From: Cryptomeria japonica
Lineage: Eukaryota; Streptophyta; Pinopsida; Cupressales; Cupressaceae
Assembly (NCBI RefSeq): GCF_030272615.1
Contig: NC_081407.1
Coordinates: forward strand, 379,771,179 to 379,835,178
Reading direction: 5' to 3'
Length of the DNA stretch: 64,000 bases
Shown: piece after piece, positions 58,176 to 64,000 of the stretch
Position numbering within the stretch: the first letter of the stretch is position 1
Layout: every line of letters begins with the position of its first letter
Position numbers and translations under genes: made by a program
Notes under the pieces: model-generated
Told to the model about the DNA's origin: nothing
Databases searched by the model: none
What the model saw: the letters and a program-made list of their open reading frames with translations, nothing else

Positions 58176-58732
58176 GATAGGTGACTTTTTGTTACTAGCA
58201 TCAAATATTCTACCTCGCTCATACTGAGAATTATCTACCATTATGAAAGATATTGGAATGGAGTATCAAGCAATAGATGCATGTCCCAATGATCATATTA
58301 TATATCATAAACAACATGAATTTGCAATAGAATCCCCTGAATGTCATATGACTAGATATCGAACAGATCAACTAACAAAAAAGGTGCCTCGCAAGGTTGT
58401 GTGTTATATTCTCATTATTCCACGTTTACAATGATTATTTAGGTGCGAAAACTTGGTGCAATTTATGGATTACCATGCACACAATAGAAGTCAAGATGAC
58501 ATTACTCAAATGCCTACGGATGGATCTGCATTTATGGACATAGATGAAAAGTGGCAACACTTTAAAGAAGAACCTTGTAATCTCAGTCTTTCATTGGCAA
58601 CAAACGGTGTCAATCCATTTGGAGATCTGAGATCTGCTTACTCGGTGTGGCCTGTTTTTGGTATCAACAATAACATTCCTCCATGGATGTCAGTAAAGAG
58701 GGAGCACATAATGTTGGCAATGATTGTTCCAG
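58171..58732 (+). pseudogene. CACTA transposase exon 3, Transposase_21 N-part, first copy
   Basis: The exon encodes KDIGMEYQAIDACPNDHIIY, ECHMTRYRTDQLTKKVP, ATNGVNPFGDLRSAYSVWPV and NNIPPWMSVKREHIMLAMIV, the most conserved part of CACTA TNP2 transposases. A stop at 58225 and a TGA at 58432 (fits CGA) interrupt it. The donor is CAG|GTATTT at 58733. The usual CxxC pair of this region reads ECHMTR, with the first Cys missing. Confidence 0.9.
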
Positions 58733-58812
58733 GTATTTTTTCATTTAATAGTCATCTACATTAAATTATAAATATTGCAGCAAAATGGTCATAATAATTA
58801 TGTAATGCTTTT

Positions 58813-60549
58813 GTTGCATCAATGTGAAATGAATTTTTGTGCATCAGAAACAAGTGCCTAAAAGATGATGGTAAGACCCTTGAAGCTGCGAAGGTTATAA
58901 TAGAATCATTTGAAGGCAAAATCAATTATGTAAAAGAGGTAAAGCACTTAGTTCCGGATGATTTGTCTACAGTCACCAAGATTGAATCTCATTTGTTCTT
59001 ATGCATCAAACACCTGGACAGTCATTCCAACAAATTCGCATAAGTTCATAGGGAAATAGAGGTCTGGAGGCTAAGGATGATACACGTGGGACTCCCTCAT
59101 GGTGCCTCAATTCAGGATTTCTCTATTGCCTATGCTAGATGGAAGAATACGTCAACTGTCACAACTATTGAGCCCAATCAGAAATATTCATAACTGCTTT
59201 CTTATCATTAGTTATGGTAGATTTAGTTTTTAATTTTAAGTAAATTTCTCAAAAACTTCAAGGCGAAAATCTTAAGTTTATGTGTTTCCCTCTTTAAACC
59301 ATTAGCCAAGTTGTGGGTATAAAAACTATTTTTTGATACTCTAAAAGGGTCCAAGAATTTTTTGTTAGTGGATGGGAATAAGTTCTTGATACAATATCTA
59401 TTTTTGAAGATGTGAGGAAAGATATTCATCTATGAATGGAATATATAAAATTGATTTTGGTAGTTTGAATCTGTGTGTTAGAATCTAAGTAATTTATTTC
59501 TGTGTGAATGAATTCTTGTTCAAATTGATCTCATTCCTCATATTGAAAATAGTTACAAAGTTAGGAGTTAAAAATTCTTCTTTCTTTTCTGTGCATTGAG
59601 TTGGATCAGTTAAGATAGTCAGTGAGCTACTTTCTTAAATTGATATATGAGTATTCTGCATCTTCATAACATGTTGATGTATGGAAATGAGATGAATGCC
59701 TTTAATGCTTTCGGGTTAAAAGTGTGCATGAACTCATAGATCTAATTAATTCATTGAAGATCTTTGAAGGGAGTTGTACCTTAATTTAGAGGAGAATGAA
59801 TTATTTTTTGTTTATCCAACTGTGTGGTTGCAAATTTATCTTTAAAGGGTAACAGAGGTTAAGTGAAGAATTGAGATCTTTACAAAGGACAAATACATTA
59901 ACCAACAAGATTGATAGGTGATTTTTTGTTACTAGCATCAAATATTCTACCTCGCTCATACTAAGAATTATCTACCATTATGAAAGATATTGGAATGGAG
60001 TATCAAGCAATAGATGCATGTCCCAATGATCATATTATATATCATAAACAACATGAATTTGCAATAGAATCCCCTGAATGTCATATGACTAGATATCGAA
60101 CAGATCAACTAACAAAAAAGGTGCCTCACAAGGTTGTGTGTTATATTCTCATTATTCCACGTTTACAATGATTATTTAGGTGCGAAAACTTGGTGCAATT
60201 TATGGATTACCATGCACGCAATAGAAGTCAAGATGACATTACTCAAATGCCTACGGATGGATCTGCATTTATGGACATAGATGAAAAGTGGCAACACTTT
60301 AAAGAAGAACCTTGTAATCTCAGTCTTTCATTGGCAACAAACGGTGTCAATCCATTTGGAGATCTGAGATCTGCTTACTCAGTGTGGCCTGTTTTTGGTA
60401 TCAACAATAACATTCCTCCATGGATGTCAGTAAAGAGGGAGCACATAATGTTGGCAATGATTGTTCCAGGTATTTTTTCATTTAATAGTCATCTACATTA
60501 AATTATAAATATTGCAGCAAAATGGTCATAATAATTATGTAATGTTTTT
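58813..60549 (+). repeat. 1737-bp tandem duplication, second unit
   Basis: It is nearly identical to 57076-58812, with only a handful of substitutions seen. The breakpoint shares GTT with both original flanks. Confidence 0.95.
59908..60469 (+). pseudogene. CACTA transposase exon 3, second copy
   Basis: This is the duplicate of 58171-58732, with TAA in place of the first TGA and the same TGA at 60169. This copy is the one continuous with the downstream exons. Confidence 0.88.
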
Positions 60550-60563
60550 GTTCATTCAACTAG

Positions 60564-61058
60564 GTAAGTACCAAGTTAGAGATATCAATATATATTGAGC
60601 CTCTTATCGACGAGTTGTCAGAGTTGTGAAATGGTGTCACTATGTATGACGTCTCTAGACTAATAGGACAAAGATAATTTGAATTCCATGCAATGCTTCT
60701 ATGGATAATTCACGATGCCCTAGGGCTAACACATTTTTGTGGTATGTTATAGTCTTCAACTTGAACATAATTATAAATATAAAAAACTATCATATTTAAT
60801 CCAATTATACATGATCTTTTAGGTCTTCAAACAAAGGTAAAATTTGCATGTCTAGTTTGTGGTCCAAAGATGAAATCTTGTCATTCAAAAAGTTTACGAA
60901 AGTAGGTGTTTGATGAGTATAGGCACTTCCTCCACAAATATCATAAGTATCAAAATACTGAAAGCATATTTTCAATGGGAAAGAAGAGACTACGTCAAAG
61001 CCACGAAGAATGACACCTTCCCTATGGAAGTTGGAATATAATAGAATTAATTGTCAAG
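60564..61058 (+). pseudogene. CACTA transposase exons 4 and 5 (Transposase_21 core)
   Basis: Exon 4 (60564-60741; acceptor CAACTAG, donor TG|GTATGT) carries the conserved block for an EPLIDEL-type helix in two frames because of a 1-base indel near 60596. Exon 5 (60823-61058) encodes KFACLVCGPKMKS, matching the cysteine-containing block of the core, with a TAG near 60904. Splice sites are readable at 60742, 60822 and 61059. Confidence 0.75.
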
Positions 61059-61171
61059 GTAATGTCATTCCATCTAATGGTTTATGTTTGGAATTTATAT
61101 TTTTATATTGTGTTTTATTTACTGATGATGATTGTCGTTGTTAACTTTTTAAACTTACATGCCTCTTGAAG

Positions 61172-61813
61172 GTTGTCAAGGCATTAATGACCACCTTCCA
61201 AAGGGACTCAAAACTTATCCCAGACAATTTAGTAGGTTGCCCTACTATGAGAAGCTATAAATTGTGCATTTGTTTGATACTGTGCATATTGGAAAGAATA
61301 TAATAGAGACATTTTGGAAAATATTGGATAGAAGGCTTGACAAAGAAAATATTATCAAAATTTGTAGTGACATTCAGGAATCCAATCATGCAATGAAAAA
61401 TATCATTCAATCGAGTAGCGATGGAGGCCAGATTAATATAAGTGCCCTTCCTTGGTTATTAACGGAGTAGAAAAGCAATGCTATAAAAGAAGTCATATGA
61501 AAATTTTGATTTCCCATAGGATTTTCTACAAACATAAACAATCTCATAAGAAAGAAAAGTGCTTTTGGGCCAGGGATGAAAATGCATGATTGGCATAACT
61601 TCATTAAGATAATTCATGTTCATGTGGATTTACTATATATTTGTATACTGCATGTACTTTTCATTGTATTATGTTAGAAAATAATGAAAAATGATCTAAA
61701 ATAATGAAAAAGATCATTTTATAATTGTTGTAGTATGCTCTACCTCTATCTCTCCCATACTAGTTCGATAATAATGTCAAGCAATTTATATACAATCTTG
61801 GAAAATACATGAG
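61172..61813 (+). pseudogene. CACTA transposase, end of Transposase_21 region
   Basis: GINDHLPKGLK, then LFDTVHIGKNIIETFWKILD (61264-61340), which corresponds to the conserved His-IxKN block of TNP2. This is followed by FPIGFSTNINNLI and MKMHDWHNFIK. A further small exon (61734-61813) ends at GAG|GTAAGT. Stops near 61258, 61468, 61498 and 61507 break the frame. Confidence 0.75.
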
Positions 61814-61942
61814 GTAAGTAGTGATTTTTGTTCAATTTTTGTATAGATATTATATTTGAGATTTGTTTTACTTGTTATGTAATATATTTTATATTATTTT
61901 GTAAAGTTTCATTAATATATTTGCATCTTGAATCTCTTGTAG

Positions 61943-62355
61943 GTGGTTGTCATCTAAAGAAATCCATAAAGAAGATATAAAATATTAGAAGAGAAAAATT
62001 CCTCCTCTAATGTGTGAAATGCAAAAGTGTCTACCTTCTACTTTTTTCAATGCACAATAACACTACCTCATACACCAAGTTGAGGAGATTGAATTGTGTG
62101 GACCTGTACACACAAGGTCAATGTGGATGGTTGAGAGGCACTTGAAATTTTTGAAGTCTTTGGTTCGACAAAGAGCACATCCTGAGGGCTCTATGGCGAA
62201 GGGATATATGGTATGCCAGACTATGGTGTACATTATTGAATACCTTCCTAAGTTCATGGAAATGTTCCGTGTAGATCGTATTTGCGATCCCAACTCCATT
62301 AACAAATTTGAAGGGGAGTACTCGATGGGGAAAGGTAGAATAAGGAAAGTAAAAG
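61943..62355 (+). pseudogene. CACTA transposase exon with DUF4218
   Basis: After the acceptor TCTTGTAG the exon encodes PPLMCEMQKCLPSTFFN, VEEIELCGPVHTRSMWMVER and VRQRAHPEGSMAKGYM, the signature of DUF4218. TAG near 61987 and TAA near 62058 interrupt it. The donor is AAG|GTAATT at 62356. Confidence 0.88.
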
Positions 62356-62376
62356 GTAATTATTCAATATTGTAGT

Positions 62377-62382
<6 letters not shown>

Positions 62383-62435
<53 letters not shown>

Positions 62436-62506
62436 ATATATATACATATATACATACATATATATGTATATATGTATATATATATGTATATGTATATGTA
62501 TATATA
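62383..62506. repeat. (TG)n and (TATA/TGTA)n microsatellite in a CACTA intron
   Basis: About 25 TG units run to 62433, followed by alternating TATATG/TATACA. Confidence 0.97.
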
Positions 62507-62589
62507 TTGTTGTTAATTTATTTGTAATCTTCAATATACTTGAGTTATAAATTTCTAGTTTTTTTTGTACAATTGCTTGAGAGTGGGAT

Positions 62590-63599
<1,010 letters not shown>

Positions 63600-63879
63600 A
63601 ATGTATTGGTATGTGATTAGTATATTATCTATTTGATATTGATCTCTTGATAGAAATTTATTTCACTTATATATATGGTCACATAATTAATTCATTGTGT
63701 TTTAAATTGTAATGCCATTACATAATTAGTTCATGATATCCTAATAGTAGAACCATGCCACCCATAGGAGATGGAGACAACTAGAGTCTCGGCTAGCCCT
63801 CATTTTGTGTGGCATTTTTTGAAGTTTGTGTTTATTTATTGAATGTGGACTATTTATTAGCTATGTGATGGATGGTGAT

Positions 63880-63995
63880 TTATGATACATATGTGATGAA
63901 TTACAACATCTTTATGATGATACATATGTGACAAATTATAACATATTACAACGTGTTTATGATGATACATATGTGATTTATGATGCATATGTTTC
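63880..63995. repeat. Short repeats with core TGATACATATGTGA
   Basis: Three full copies and a variant (TGATGCATATGT) occur in 115 bp, about 300 bp after the CACTA stop. They fit the subterminal repeats of CACTA elements, but the terminal inverted repeat is not in view. Confidence 0.6.
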
Positions 63996-64000
63996 TATTA

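Larger units (their letters stand above)
57076..58812 (+). repeat. 1737-bp tandem duplication, first unit
   Basis: It spans the 3' 1095 bp of the right LTR, the AGATT duplication and CACTA exon 3 with part of the next intron. The second unit follows immediately at a constant offset of 1737 bp. Confidence 0.95.

Noticed and set aside
57100-60501. Two independent genes for each of the repeated ORFs (57100/58837, 58243/59980, 58453/60190)
   Set aside because: All pairs share the same 1737-bp offset and belong to one tandem duplication.

Overview
This 64-kb window is nuclear DNA from a land plant with a large, repeat-rich genome. A gymnosperm such as a conifer is my best guess, because of the nested old retroelements, very long LTRs and slow decay, but no sequence feature fixes the species. 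The window holds one intact host gene. Almost everything else is transposable-element sequence in various stages of decay.

Layout. (1) 1-2614, minus strand: 5' part of a Ty1/copia element (LTR, tRNA-iMet-type primer site, gag, protease, integrase) that runs off the left edge. (2) 3472-4310: a Ty3/gypsy protease remnant. (3) 5331-5955: two short unrecognised ORFs. (4) 6723-9884: an intact, single-exon G-type (bulb-lectin) S-receptor-like kinase of 790 codons. Just upstream lies a tandem duplicate of its promoter and signal-peptide region. (5) 12164-30621: a structurally complete 18.5-kb Ty3/gypsy element on the minus strand. It has two 1451-bp LTRs, a GTTTC target-site duplication, a PBS, a PPT and gag-PR-RT-RNH-aRNH-INT (the dual RNase H points to the Tat group). 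It also carries a plus-strand (antisense) plant-mobile-domain (PMD) gene with its own TATA box and leader intron. Arrays of a ~20-bp repeat with core TAGCGCAT lie in the leaders of both transcription units. (6) 33440-34712: a plus-strand gypsy gag/protease remnant. 35145-36556: a diverged solo LTR related to element (5). (7) 41840-63599: a CACTA (En/Spm) transposase gene with visible exons and introns. It is split at the first bases of exon 3 by (8) a 15.5-kb plus-strand Ty3/gypsy element at 42640-58170 with AGATT target duplications. The LTRs of this element are about 4.77 kb and each carries a long accessory ORF inside U3. (9) 57076-60549: a 1737-bp tandem duplication across the retroelement/CACTA junction.

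How the parts relate. Both large retroelements carry a non-canonical accessory protein gene besides gag-pol: PMD antisense in one, and an unrecognised protein in the LTR of the other. Nearly all in-frame stops in the decayed ORFs fit C-to-T change (CAG, CAA or CGA to stop) or the same change on the other strand. That is the signature expected of cytosine methylation. No tRNA, rRNA, CRISPR array or bacterial-type operon was seen. Domain names come from recognising family motifs by eye; no database search was run.
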